From: Dentipellis sp. KUC8613
Taxonomy: Eukaryota; Basidiomycota; Agaricomycetes; Russulales; Hericiaceae
Assembly: GCA_002286715.1 (NCBI GenBank)
Contig: NSJX01000051.1
Location: 1 to 28,042 of the forward strand
Direction: 5' to 3'
Length of the DNA: 28,042 nucleotides
The translations under genes were made by a program, and so were the position numbers. The notes under the pieces were generated by a model. It saw nothing but the letters and a program-made list of their open reading frames with translations. It was not told the origin of the DNA and did no database searches. Below are positions 1 through 10,232 of this stretch, piece by piece (position 1 is the stretch's first letter; the number at the start of each line of letters is the position of its first letter).

Positions 1-485
1 TTTTGTCTGCGAGCACCCGCGAATTTATTTAGCCAGGAAATCAACGATTTATCGGCATGTAATCATCAATTTAATGGCCTTTTGCCCACAGTGACATGCA
101 CCCTCTGAACTACTTATTTCTCCAGAACTTCAGTCCGCAGCAATCCGATGGAGGTCTCATCCAATCTGCATGCGCTCCGTGACCGCGTGACCGCTCGGCG
201 GTTGTTCTTTGACTGCGCAATAAGAGCATCCAGTTCTTTGCCTCTTCTCTAGGCGTCGTACTTCTGAATCAAGTCACGTCTCCCTATCTGTCTGAGTCGC
301 TGCGGCGCATACACAGCACATTCAGTCTGCGTCGTGAAGACACTTCCTGCCCACACTCTAGGCCCGCTGCGCACTGCAGAGGTCTTAAAAGCTGGCTCAT
401 TTCAGCGTGCGATCCCACATCTGGTACCCAGGTCACTCTCATCTCTTCATCGCCCTCAACCTTCTTCACTCTGATCCACTTCAAT
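1..485 (+). promoter_or_regulatory. Upstream region of BTB copy 1
   Basis: No gene is seen here. A TATA-like element (CTTAAAAGCTGGCT, 384-397) lies about 100 bp before the start codon. It is preceded by a CCGCTGCGCA box (364-373) that resembles GAGCTGCGCA boxes before copies 8 and 9. The last 60 bases are rich in C and T, as is common around transcription starts in these fungi. Short open frames on both strands in this stretch have no family resemblance. Confidence 0.4.
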
Positions 486-1479
486 ATGGCGCATCTCTCG
501 AGATCCGAGTCTCAACCATCGTTGCCTGAAGACCTTCAGCAGGCAACTGCTGATCCTCCCTTCCATGACCAGGAAGCTGGCGCCGATATCATCCTGCGCA
601 CCTCTGATGGCGTCGACTTCTACACACACAAAACCATCCTCTGCTTGGTTTCTCCTTTCTTCAAAACCATGTTTCAACTCCCGCAGCCTGCAAACTCGGC
701 TCTTGTCGTCGATGTTCCCGAAACCTCGCGTATTCTTGGTATCATCCTGCGCGCAAGCTATCCTTTTGGCTCATCGATATCAAGATTCCAAGAACTAGGC
801 GACATCGAACAGGTTCTGGAAGCAGCACTCAAATATGACATGGACGCCATGGTTTCTGTTGCAAGACGCCGCCTCCTGAATCAATGTCCTCTCCGTATGT
901 TTGTTCTCGGATGTCGACTTAACCGCGAAGATATATGTCAATCTGCCGCTACTACCCTTCTCAGCCACCGACTCCAGTCTCTAGACTCCGAGGTGCTGCA
1001 TAGGATATCCGGGCACCAGTACCACATACTTACGCAGTGGCATTCTCGCTGCTGCGAGGCGGCATCAAACGCAGTATCCACAAGATCTTGGTTTACGCCT
1101 TGCGGGGTCTTAAAGAAAACACCCGGGTGTGACTGCTGGGTTCAAGACTCAAGGTCACAAGACTGGTACGCTCCCACATGCGTTTGGCAATACCTCGAAG
1201 ACGCAAGAAATGTCGTAGCGTCTTGCCCGAGCAGTAAAGCAGCTGTACGCAAAAGCATACTTCGCCCGCTGATCGCATGGTCGACGGCCCGGAACGGATG
1301 TGCTACTACGACCGCGAGGGCAGATTACTGGGGAAGTGTACACTACCTCGCCAAAACGCTGCTTGCACTGGCAGTCGATCGGGCGGTCGCGGAGGTAAGA
1401 CTAGATTATCCCATTCATCTTCGTGTTCTCATCATCGTCTAAATCCTAGATCCCAATGCCGAAATTTTGTGACGAATGA
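486..1479 (+). CDS. BTB/POZ domain protein, array copy 1
   Basis: Two exons: 486-1394 and 1450-1479, with a 55-bp phase-0 intron (GTAAGA...CTAG); 312 aa. A leader of about 32 residues is followed by a BTB fold (about 33-140; ADIILRTSDGVDFYTHK and SPFFKTMF are the typical first strand and helix). A helical extension follows (MFVLGCRLNREDICQSAA), then a Cys/Trp-rich C-terminal module with a CC pair, CDCW and a W-Y-A-P block. The mini-exon gives the family tail IPMPKFCDE. This is the most divergent copy: it lacks about four residues before the helical extension, has C-x-C instead of C-x2-C, and has only one cysteine at the second pair. BTB proteins commonly dimerise and can bind Cullin-3, so a ubiquitin-ligase adaptor role is possible but inferred only from the fold. 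Confidence 0.88.
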
Positions 1480-2181
1480 TAAGTATGAATGATGTTCATG
1501 CATTGCATAGTAAATTTTCTATCCTTGAACGAAGACCACTAATTCAAGTTGGGCTCCCTAGGTGTATAGCATGGTCGGGATGTGCGTAGTTCGCATCCAT
1601 GTATCGTAGCCTGGGATGAATGTCCTCAAAGTGTGTTGTCTAGAGTACGAATGTTGAGCATCATGCTTAGACAACGATACTCTCGAATCATAGGTGTAGG
1701 ATTTATTCGAGTACGCCTAGAATTCCGAGATCTCATGTGTCAATGCAGTGTAAGTGTACGTGGTCGTTGCTGACGAGATACCTTTTATCCCATGAAGAAC
1801 CCTGTCCATAAGCTCTGATCTTCTAGATCATCCGCAGACGTCGGGTGTGCCAACAGTCTTCTGTCGCGTCGGTAAACTGACCATTGCAAGTCTTTCGCGT
1901 GTCCGATCCTATCTGATTGTATGAACGCTACGTAACATCCACGTTCCAGAAATGCCCCTCCAGTCGGCCGTCATCATTCAGATCCGCAGCGTACTCACGT
2001 GTACCACGTCAAATGGCGGATCTTCTAGGTTATCTTGCTTCCCGCCTCGAGGTGGGCTGAGCGTTCTTAAGACTGACTGGCCGCGTAGCCGTACCATCTC
2101 TCCCCACCATCGTCAGTTATCTCATCCTTTCATCTCTTTTTCGCCCTCCTTGCTCTCCTACTAGTGCGGCATCCCTTTTAA
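1480..2181 (+). promoter_or_regulatory. Spacer and promoter of BTB copy 2
   Basis: No supported gene. Near 1635-1675 a small hairpin can form: GTTGTCTA and TAGACAAC as outer arms, with AGCATCATGCT inside. The copy 2 promoter carries the family TATA-like element CTTAAGACTGACT at 2066-2078, about 115 bp before the start. A strong CT tract follows (2095-2160). Confidence 0.35.
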
Positions 2182-3212
2182 ATGGCCGATTCTTCGATCC
2201 CTTCCGTTTCGTCCCAGTCATCGCCTGCCGCAGACACCCAGCCGCGGCCTGCGGACGCTCCCTTTGACAAGCAGGAGAACGGCGCAGACCTCATCTTACG
2301 CACTTCCGACAATGTCGACTTCTATGCGCACAGGATATTTTTGACCTTCGCTTCTCCCGTTTTCAAGAACATGTTCGCCCTGCTTCAATTCGCGGCGGAC
2401 CCCACCGGCAAGCCTACCGTCATCGACGTCCCCGAAGATTCACAGACCATAGATTTCATCCTGCGGTCCTGCTACCCCATCACCTCGACCCCTCTTACTC
2501 GCTTGGCTGACATACGACGTGTTTTGGAGGCTGTATTCAAGTACGAGATGGATGCTGTCCTGCGGGAGGTAGGATTCAGTCTCAAGGAGGTCGTCGACCA
2601 GGATCCTCTTGGGGTCTTCATCATAGCGTGGCGATGCGATCGCGAAGACGTCTGTCGTGTGGCCGCAATTCACATGCTCCAATGCCAGTTCCCGTCGTTA
2701 GAATCCCCAGAGCTGCGCAATTTATCGGCGCATCACTATCGCGAACTTATGCAGTGGCATACCCGCTGTTGCACCGCGGCATCTAGCGTGCCGTCCGCAG
2801 CGAATTGGCTTCAGGTTACCAATATCTTAGCAAAATCGGCCCCGTGTTCTCAAAAGTGCTGGGTGTGGAACTCATGCGGGTGGTATGCACCCAAATGCGT
2901 TTGGGATTACCTTGAACGCGCAAAAGTGGCCCTGTCATCTCGTCCAAGCAGTGTGGCCGTCACGTCTGATGCCGTACTCCGCTCCAAGGACTTATGGAAC
3001 TTGACAAGTAGCTGCGGATACAGTTGCGTGGCCAAGACCATAAACTTACCCGAAGCAGGACGAGATCTCAGTGTGTTGCTCGGGCGGGAGGTTGATCGCG
3101 TCGTCTCAGAGGTGAGCTCTTCGGAATTGTTGTTGTCTTATCTATCTTCGGGCCATTCACCAGCATACATTCCCATTTCTTATAGATCCCGATGCCAAAA
3201 TTCTGCGACTAA
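2182..3212 (+). CDS. BTB/POZ domain protein, array copy 2
   Basis: Exons 2182-3111 and 3186-3212 with a 74-bp phase-0 intron; 318 aa. The BTB fold starts near residue 35 (ADLILRTSDNVDFYAHR). The helical extension (GVFIIAWRCDREDVC) and Cys/Trp-rich module (CC; CSQKCW; WYAPKCVWDYLERA) follow, and the last exon encodes IPMPKFCD. The first cysteine of the module is replaced (WLQVTN where most copies have WF-x2-C). The N-terminal half is closest to copy 6 (FILRSCYP, FKYEMDAVLR), while the region after the Cys pair is closest to copy 3 (VAVTS-x2-VLRS-x-DLWN). Without splicing the frame would stay open to 3834 and give 550 residues. That reading is rejected because every paralog splices at the matching position and ends with the same tail. 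Confidence 0.9.
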
Positions 3213-3369
3213 CCTACCAACTTGTTTGTGTGCCCCAGCAACCCGGGGCCGCTACGATTCATCTTGCAGTCGAGGGCAGGTTTATATGTATCCGCGCCCT
3301 CCATACGACATCATGAGGACGAGACGGACGGCTCTTAGACTGCAGCAAAGATATAGAAAAGAAAGACCG

Positions 3370-3800
3370 CCGTGTCTCTCTCGCCCCGAGACCCCCTTCG
3401 ACCTTATCTGTCCTCTTTCATTTCGTTCTACGATCCTGTTTCTGTATCTTGGTATAAACACTCGCGACCTGACGTATGTGCTGTACGGTGCCCCCAGAAC
3501 CCCCCCTCGAATGAGAGTCCCATCTCCGCATCACTTCCGTTCGAGCACGAGTTCTCCCGCGTGGCCCGACATACCGTGCTCACACGTTAGACATATTTTG
3601 AACCCTTTCTTCAACTCGTATTTTTGGATTATCTCCTACTCACTCACTCACGATCGCCCGTCGGGCGACCGCCATCGAACGAACGCGGCAACAAGACGCG
3701 GTACCACACAAGCCATAAGCCCAGGCCCTTGGATAACGAATTGCCTTCGCAAGATGGTGGTCAGACTGTCGATATGGATGCTCTGGGGGCACATCAAGTT
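3370..3800 (+). repeat. Left arm of diverged inverted repeat
   Basis: When the right arm (about 4520-4900) is reverse-complemented the two align over some 400 bp. Both contain TATAAACACTCG (3453-3464 in this arm), then a C-run, then TCGAATGAG, then GCCCGACAT, then AAGACGCGG and GGATGC. Further in, the arms align codon by codon around QD-x3-(Q/*)-T-x3-D-A-x-G-A, which suggests they derive from the promoter and 5' end of one gene. The arm also contains an odd palindrome, TCGCCCGTCGGGCGA (3654-3668). Confidence 0.5.
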
Positions 3801-3841
3801 ATCTCAAGTAAATCCTGTTGGACTGGGACTGTAATGCTCAC

Positions 3842-3887
3842 CCACTGAAGGACGCGCGATATTCTCTATGTCCACTGAAGGACGCGC
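3842..3887. repeat. Short direct repeat, two 16-bp copies
   Basis: CCACTGAAGGACGCGC occurs at 3842-3857 and again at 3872-3887, exactly 30 bp apart. It lies just inside the left inverted arm. It could be a duplication left by insertion or repair. No function is apparent. Confidence 0.6.
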
Positions 3888-4519
3888 CGTAAGACGTGAT
3901 CAATATCTCGCGCTCCAACCCTACCGATGTCGCTGGAGACAAGACCTCGGTGACGCCAATAGCGGAGGTAGCCTTTTCAACACCGTCTGCGCCGTTACCG
4001 CCCGTATGTTCCGGATCACTGAGCGAATAGACCATTGACCTCGAGACACGCGCTAACCCGGCCATCGAGCATTTCTTAGAGGTCTCATCCTTCGCACTGA
4101 AGTTGGACAGTATGCGTCTCGACGTGGAGATCTCCGAAGATATAAGCAGCAGCGCCCGACCATCTGTACTTGTTCTTCCCAACCAGACTATAGCGAGCAA
4201 GGGACTTGGGACGTATTGTCGCTGTCAGTAGCTCCCACAGCACGCGTAGTTATTCTCGGAGAAATGAGATCGTCATCATACACTTCGATGAATCTTGTCG
4301 TGCTCAGCGCGTCCGCGTACAATGAGCGGGTCCATGGATGGCTGCTGTTGTCTTCGAGAAGTATATCGTCACCTCGACTCAGATAATGTCTTGTAGTGCG
4401 TCCAGAGCTAGTATGGAGAGTACTGTATGTCCTTCGAAGGGCGGGGGTCACAGCCCTGATCCTAGAGGTGCTGGTTCAGGGGGGTGGAAGCGACGGACGC
4501 ACCTTCCATGCACTGATCG

Positions 4520-4900
4520 ACATTAGCGGTAGATACAGCTCCTGGGGCATCCACAATGAAAGTCTAATCGACGTCTTGGGCAGACTGCAATAGGTGCGGT
4601 GCCGCGTCTTAATATTGTCATGTTGCGTCCGACGGCGGTCAGATGGCAGATGATTGGTCCATGGAGATCGCGACAGTTTCAGAAAGAGAGAGTCAAAGCG
4701 ATGAGAAGTATGATAAACAATGTCGGGCTGCATGGGAGAACTCAAGGTCGAATAAGAGAACCAAGTAAGGTATGGAACACTCATTCGAAGGGGGATTCCG
4801 GGGGTACATACCACGAGGCCTTGGGGCCCCGAGTGTTTATACTGGAATCCAGAGTCAGGAAACGAAACAAGAATGGAGGTCGGACGGGGCCAGTGCAAAG
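4520..4900 (-). repeat. Right arm of diverged inverted repeat
   Basis: This is the reverse-oriented partner of the arm at about 3370-3800. On the minus strand it reads AGTATAAACACTCGG near 4850, then a C-run, TTCGAATGAGTG, GCCCGACATTG and AAGACGCGGCACCGC. One frame has a stop codon (TAG) where the left arm has CAG, so at least this copy is not an intact coding segment. Confidence 0.5.
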
Positions 4901-5160
4901 AGAGGATCGAACAAAGCCACAATAAAATATTATTGTATGTCACGGTTCAAATTTTAGTGCTGTCACAATACGCGGCCGTGTTGTCTTCACTCTGTTTCAT
5001 CTCGACCAGGAGCTCAATGGCAATGAATAATTCTCAGGCCTGGACATGAATCATAATAAACCCTCCAAGCATGCCACACCAGCTCGCCTACGCTCTTAAG
5101 TTCGCCGTCTGAAGCCACGCCTCTCTTCGCCTTCCATCCCCATCTTTTCTCCTTTTCTGA

Positions 5161-6186
5161 ATGCCACGTCCATCCAAAACTATGACTGTGTCAAGGCCAG
5201 CTACAGAACCACAGCCAACAGCACAACCTCTCGAGCCCCAAACGCGCACCGCTGACGCTCCCTTCCACAATCAAGAAACCGGCGCCGACGTCATCCTCCA
5301 CAGCACCGACGGCGTCGACTTCTACGCGCACAAACTTGTCCTATTCCTCGCCTCCCCTTTCTTCCGAGAAGCACTCCCTCCCCAATCCTCGACCAGGTCC
5401 AGCGTGCCTCCCATCATTGACTTCCCCGAAGACGCGTGGACCATCGACTTCATACTGCGATCTTGCTACCCCATTCGCTCACCCAAGCTGAAGAACCTGG
5501 CCGACGTCCGACGGGGCTTGGGGGTGGCGAAGAAGTACGAGATTGACATTGCGCAGGCGGTGACAGAAGCAAGCGCAATCGGGATCGTCGAGGAGGATCC
5601 TCTCAGCGCGTTCATCATCGGCTGCCGCTGCGAGCGCGAGGACATCTGCCGCCTGGCAGCGCCACGGCTTCTCCAAAAACCTCTACGGGATCTGAAGTCG
5701 GACGAGCTACGAGACATGTCGGCCTACCATTACCAGAAGCTGGTGGAATGGCACGCGCGCTGCTGTGCTGCTGCCTTCCACGTGGTGTTCCGGAGAGACT
5801 GGTTTGCGCCTTGCGGGGATACATTGGTCAACAATCGGACCTCGGGCTGCCTCCTTTGCTTGGTTGGGGACAGGCAGTCGTCCCCATGGATCGCTCCGCA
5901 GGCGTTGTGGGATTATCTTGACCGCGCACGAGATGCACTGGTATCCTGGCCGAGCGGCGTTGCTGTCACCTCTGAAGAGGTTCTTCGTTCACGGGACCTT
6001 TGGAACGTCCAAAATCGGTGTTTGCATGGCGCGAGAAATCACCAGGCGGGAGGTCGAAGCTTCAGCGAAATGTTAGCGCGAGAAGTCGACCGTGTAGTTG
6101 CAGAGGTGCGTGTAGCATTTGTTTCCTTTCTCTTGCTGCGCGGGCTCAACTTCCTGCAGATACCGATGCCAAATTTCTGCGGATAG
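5161..6186 (+). CDS. BTB/POZ domain protein, array copy 3
   Basis: Exons 5161-6105 and 6160-6186; 323 aa. The start is fixed by an in-frame TGA immediately before the ATG; a second ATG at 5182 is an alternative. The BTB fold begins near residue 42 (ADVILHSTDGVDFYAHK). The helical extension (AFIIGCRCEREDICRLAA) and the C-terminal module (CC, WFAPC, CLLC, LWDYLDRARDAL) follow, and the tail exon encodes IPMPNFCG. The tail ends in Gly where most copies have Asp or Glu. The second Cys pair is reduced to one cysteine. The intron is 54 bp, a multiple of three with no stop, so a retained-intron transcript would still encode a full protein with 18 extra residues before the tail. Confidence 0.9.
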   Translation: MPRPSKTMTVSRPATEPQPTAQPLEPQTRTADAPFHNQETGADVILHSTDGVDFYAHKLVLFLASPFFREALPPQSSTRSSVPPIIDFPEDAWTIDFILRSCYPIRSPKLKNLADVRRGLGVAKKYEIDIAQAVTEASAIGIVEEDPLSAFIIGCRCEREDICRLAAPRLLQKPLRDLKSDELRDMSAYHYQKLVEWHARCCAAAFHVVFRRDWFAPCGDTLVNNRTSGCLLCLVGDRQSSPWIAPQALWDYLDRARDALVSWPSGVAVTSEEVLRSRDLWNVQNRCLHGARNHQAGGRSFSEMLAREVDRVVAEVRVAFVSFLLLRGLNFLQIPMPNFCG

Positions 6187-6849
6187 ACTGCAGGGAGCTC
6201 TTTTGTACGCCGGTGTAAGCACGGCATGTCTCATCGCAAACGTCCGAAGCGGCAATTCAGTATTCAACTCGCAGGCTATGAGGATGTACGATGAAACAAT
6301 CTTGTAGGAGGGTATCAGGGGCATTGATCCATGGGATACGTGGTCAGGTTAGGGCCGGAGTAGACGGGGTGACTAGCATATATTGGCGCATAATCGACGA
6401 GACCTCCATCACTGCAGATGGAGCACATGCTTATAATCTATATCACAGATTATTCTCACCTTTGTTGCAGACCTCGCAACTGAGGTGGAGCTGAGATTAA
6501 GAGCCTCAGTACGTCTTTATTCTCATATACCCCTCCAGGCGTTCCCAAGTTTGCCTCCGAAATCTTTTGACGAGCTCCAATAGTCCGCATTGAGTCAACT
6601 ATCCTGCCGATCCCCACGTATAACGTGAAGTGTACGTTTAGGATATTTACGCGCATATATGCCATCAGGGCGCGTTTTATATGGTAAATACTCCTTCACT
6701 CTTACCCTCGAAGCAATCACGCCTCCGTGGCCATAAAGCCAATCGACAACCCTGTTCGATTCTCGCTCTTTAAGCCCGGCTCCTAACGCAAGGCTCTCAC
6801 CGTTGTTTCTCTATTCCCTGTCATTATCCCTGCCTTGCGCCACTCCAGT
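6187..6849 (+). promoter_or_regulatory. Spacer and promoter of BTB copy 4
   Basis: No gene supported. A GTAAGC motif lies about 29 bases after the copy 3 stop (6215-6220), matching similar donor-like motifs after copies 4, 5 and 6. The copy 4 promoter has a CCATAAAGCCAATCG stretch (6731-6745, including a CCAAT core) and the family element CTCTTTAAGCCCGGCT (6766-6781) about 84 bp before the start codon. Confidence 0.35.
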
Positions 6850-7856
6850 ATGGCTGATCACCAGGGAGATATGAGTCTGCCGCAAGCACCACCAACCCCA
6901 GACATTCTGCCACGGATCGCTCATAACCCCTTCCACGGCCAAGAACCCAGCGCCGACGTCACGCTCGTCACACCCGACCAAGTCCACTTCTCTGCGCACA
7001 AAGCCGTGCTCTCGCTCGCCTCGCCCATCTTCAAAGCCATATTCCGACGAAACGCGCACGCGGACATCGTCAAGGTGTCCGAAGACGCACGCACGCTCGA
7101 CGCGGTCCTGCGCTTCTGCTACGCCGCCGAGACGCCCGCGTTCTCGAACCTCGCCGACGTCAAGTCCGTCCTGGACGCTGCGCTCAAGTACGCGATAGAG
7201 GCGCTCCTGCGTGCGGCCGGGGAGAGCCTCCCGGCGTTCGTCCACGACGATCCCCTCGGGGTGTTCGTCCTCGGGTGCCGGCACGCGCGAGAGGACATCT
7301 GCCGCCTCGCGGCGATGGCACTGCTGCAGCACTCGCTGCAATCGTGCGCATGCGACGAGCTGCGCAAGATCTCCGCGTACCAGTACCACAAGCTCGCGCA
7401 GTGGCATGCCCGCTGTTGCAATGCAGCAGTCGGCGTGACATTGACGAGGGACTGGTTCGAGACGTGCGACACGATCCTGAGGACCGACGGCTGCAGTGAC
7501 TGCTGGACCCATGGCGGCCAGGCGTCGTCGCAGTGGTACGCGCCTGACCTGCTCTGGGAGTATCTCGGCCGGGCGCGGGACGCCCTCGCGATGGCGTCTT
7601 GTCCGTCCAGTGCTATCGTCCAGCTCGATGATGTGCTTGGCTCGGAAGAGCGGTGGCGGCTCAGTCGGTGTCGCAGCTGCAGCCCGTTTGGGAAGGACTA
7701 TTATAAGGGAGGGCTGGAGTTCAGCGAGCTGTTGGCGCAGGCGATCGACCGTGCTGTTTCTGAGGTGGGTCTGTCCTCTGACGTATGGTTCCTTGTTGAC
7801 GGCAGCATGCACATCTCCCTATGTTCTAGGTTCCGGTGCCGAGTTTCTGTGAATGA
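6850..7856 (+). CDS. BTB/POZ domain protein, array copy 4
   Basis: Exons 6850-7764 and 7830-7856 with a 65-bp phase-0 intron; 313 aa. I chose the ATG that gives MADHQ because paralogs start MAD or MAE; an in-frame ATG 15 bp upstream also exists. BTB begins near residue 35 (ADVTLVTPDQVHFSAHK). The extension is GVFVLGCRHAREDICRLAA. The C-terminal module is complete: CC, WFETC, CSDCW, WYAPDLLWEYLGRARDAL and CRSC. The tail is VPVPSFCE. This copy is markedly GC-rich at third positions (about 62% GC in a 60-base sample at 7141-7200), so long open frames appear on the opposite strand as an artefact. Confidence 0.92.
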
Positions 7857-8451
7857 GCTGCAAGGAGATGGTTTGCTGTAAGTGTACAGTATCGCATTCT
7901 CCGCGACTTGAAAAGGACGCTGATCGGTTGGTACCGCGACAGGTGGTTACAGCGTCCTGTACGGACTTTGTTAGGCAACGGTAGCTCGCAACAATGTCAG
8001 ATAAGTACCTTTCACCAACTACGACGGGGCCGCCTTGTATGATCCGAAGACCTACTCACGTGTACCTCCTTCACGTCTCTGGATATCAAAGGATTTACGC
8101 GGGTGTTCTGTACGTTCGTCTCTTGTCTCACGCTCGCTTGGGACTGGCTCAATTGAATTGATAGCCCCACCTTTTCCGTGATTGTAACGGTTGCGTTGGC
8201 TTTCCCGGAGTCTCGAGGTCGCAAGGGCGGCGTAGAGCTGCGCTATTTCCTTATTGAGCTGCGATCAGTCCCTTCATAGAGTGCGTCACGCGACGCCCTC
8301 CGTGATCGCCGCCATCTATCACAGGTCTAGGCAAAGCGCCCAAATGTCTGCAACTTCTTAAAGCTGACTGGATGAATCAGCGTCCTCGGACTTTGCTTTC
8401 GACCATCTCTCATCTGTACCTCGCTCTCATCTGCTTGCTGGCACTCTCAGC
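7857..8451 (+). promoter_or_regulatory. Spacer and promoter of BTB copy 5
   Basis: No gene is seen. A GTAAG donor-like motif follows the copy 4 stop at 7878-7882. The copy 5 promoter carries CTTAAAGCTGACT (8357-8369), nearly the same as the copy 1 and copy 2 elements, about 95 bp before the start. CT-rich sequence follows. Confidence 0.35.
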
Positions 8452-9478
8452 ATGGCATTTTCTCTAAAATTCAAGAGTTCACCGAAAACACTGACACAAT
8501 CAGGTGAAAGCAGCCATCCCCGGACTGCCGACGCGCCATTCAACGATCAAGCAACAGGCGCTGACATCATCCTCCGCACGTCCGATGAAGTGATATTCTA
8601 CACCCACAAGCTCATTCTCTCTTTTGCCTCTCCCTTCTTCCAAGACATGTTCCGTCTGCCGCAGCCCACAGGAACTGCAGGCCAGATTGCCGTCGTCGAT
8701 ATCTCGGAGGACTCACGCACGCTGGAATTTATCTTGCGCTTCTGCTACCCCTTCCCGCCTCCCACGTTCAAGACAGTATCCGAGATCCGATGTGTGCTGG
8801 AAGCCGCACTGAAATACGACATGGCGGGCGTCCGAGCATTCGCCGAGACAAGCCTGAACTCTGTCATCGACGAAAACCCTCTCGACGCGTTTGTTATCGC
8901 ATGCCGCTGCGATCGCGAGGACATTTGCCGCCTGGCGGCGAGGCGGCTCCTCAAATACTCCATGCGAACATTTCAATCCGAAGAACTCCGAAACTTGACT
9001 GCATACCAGTACAACAAACTGACACAGTGGCATGCGAGCTGCTGCCTTGCCGCGTATGGCGTGGTTTCTGGACGATACTGGTTCGAGAGCTGCGATATCC
9101 TGCGGCGGACATCGAATTGCTCCAAATGCTGGATGCAAGACCCGGGATTGACGCAATGGTACGCGCCCCCGCCTCTATGGGCGTATCTCGGCCGTGCGCG
9201 GGACGCGCTTGCGTATTGTCCGAGCAGCGTCACTGTCGCTTCGGGCAATGTGCTCGGCTCGAAGGATTCGTGGCGGACTGCTCAGTACTGCAATTACTGT
9301 GGCGTCTCTGGGACGGGCGATTACTCGAATGCTGGGCGATATTTCAGTGAACTTTTGGCGCGGGAAGTAGAGCGTGTCGTACTGGAGGTGACTTGCTTTT
9401 CCGTATCGGTCTTGCATATTTCGGTATACTGACCAGCATCCGGTTCCCCAGGTCCCAATCCCGGACTTCTGTGACTGA
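8452..9478 (+). CDS. BTB/POZ domain protein, array copy 5
   Basis: Exons 8452-9387 and 9452-9478 with a 64-bp phase-0 intron; 320 aa. The leader (MAFSLKFKSS) differs from the MAD/MAE leaders of the other copies. BTB begins near residue 37 (ADIILRTSDEVIFYTHK). Next come the extension (DAFVIACRCDREDICRLAA) and the C-terminal module: CCLAAYGV, WFESC, CSKCW, WYAPPPLWAYLGRARDAL and CNYC. The tail is VPIPDFCD. All putative metal-ligand cysteines are present, which makes this a good reference copy. Its C-terminal module is closest to that of copy 7 (CCL-x-AYGV). Confidence 0.92.
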
Positions 9479-10232
9479 GAATACATGTGTGCTTGCACCG
9501 TGTAAGGATGCCACGCTCTAACGTGATATAACCGTGTGACTAACCTTTCGACCAGGCGAGGCTTATCACGAACGCGACGGTGCAGTGTATGATATACATG
9601 GATAACTCAATGCACAAATTGTACTCGGAAGATCCAACATTCAATGTCTCTCTTCATAATCACCAATTTGCGTCCTAATCGCAGGCGGCATATATCGAGG
9701 ACGCGTTACGTCTCCTTTTTTTATCAGCGACATCCGTAGTCCGTGGACCATTGGAATCGCCCTCTTCCGCAGTATTCACCCGAAGACGTTTCCGATGTCT
9801 TCTGACTTCGTTCGCCGAAGCAGACTGCGCGAATGACCATACTCAGGCGCACCCTCGTGCAGGATCAACGCTTGACGCTACTACTGTCAATTGCGATACC
9901 TTTACCTTCTCGGCCTTTAGAGCATGCCAATGCAACGTTGTGCCCATGTTTTGGAAGTACTGACTTGGATCCGTCCCCGCATTTCCTACTTTGTTCTTAT
10001 CATTCGGATCTGTGACGCTTTCACGGCAGCGTTATGTCTACATGTTATGCAGAAGCCTTCTAGTCGATCATCGGCGTCCTCTGATCTTTCGTCCTGAGAC
10101 GGCATCCGTCCTGCTTATAGTCCATCCTCATTCTCATTCGGTGCTTCCTTCTTTCCTCCATTCCCCGACCCTCTCATCTATCCTTCGCCCTCTCCTCTCT
10201 CTCATCGACACTGTCCCCTGCCCATATTCAAC
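9479..10232 (+). promoter_or_regulatory. Spacer and promoter of BTB copy 6
   Basis: No gene supported. GTAAGG (9502-9507) lies 24 bases after the copy 5 stop. A block at 9931-9954 (TGCAACGTTGTGCCCATG and following) is homologous to blocks upstream of copies 7 and 9. A TATA-like CTTATAGTCC (10114-10123) and a CT tract of about 100 bp precede the start codon. Confidence 0.4.

Larger units (their letters stand above)
3213..5160. other. Long gap in the BTB array holding an inverted-repeat relic
   Basis: The spacer between copies 2 and 3 is about 1.95 kb, whereas the others are about 0.6-0.76 kb. The extra length matches a block with diverged inverted arms (about 3370-3800 and 4520-4900), annotated separately, and some 700 bp between them. 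Open stretches occur on both strands in the middle, for example a minus-strand frame at 4188-4451 containing RGDDILLEDNSSHPWTRS. None matches a family I recognise and none has a complete gene structure. A decayed gene or mobile-element remnant is the best description. The copy 3 promoter lies at the right end, with a CTCTTAAG element at 5093-5100 and a CT tract. Confidence 0.45.

Noticed and set aside
2182..3834. Continuous 550-codon reading of BTB copy 2
   Set aside because: The part after residue 310 has no similarity to the paralogs, whereas splicing at 3112-3185 restores the conserved IPMPKFCD tail and stop.
6752..6762. tRNA-like B-box (GTTCGATTCTC)
   Set aside because: No A-box at the right distance and no acceptor stem or cloverleaf around it; it lies in the copy 4 promoter.
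6811..7812. 333-codon minus-strand open frame opposite BTB copy 4
   Set aside because: It is a shadow of the GC-rich third positions of copy 4. Its translation is Arg/Val/Glu-rich with no family resemblance, and the plus strand is clearly the coding one.
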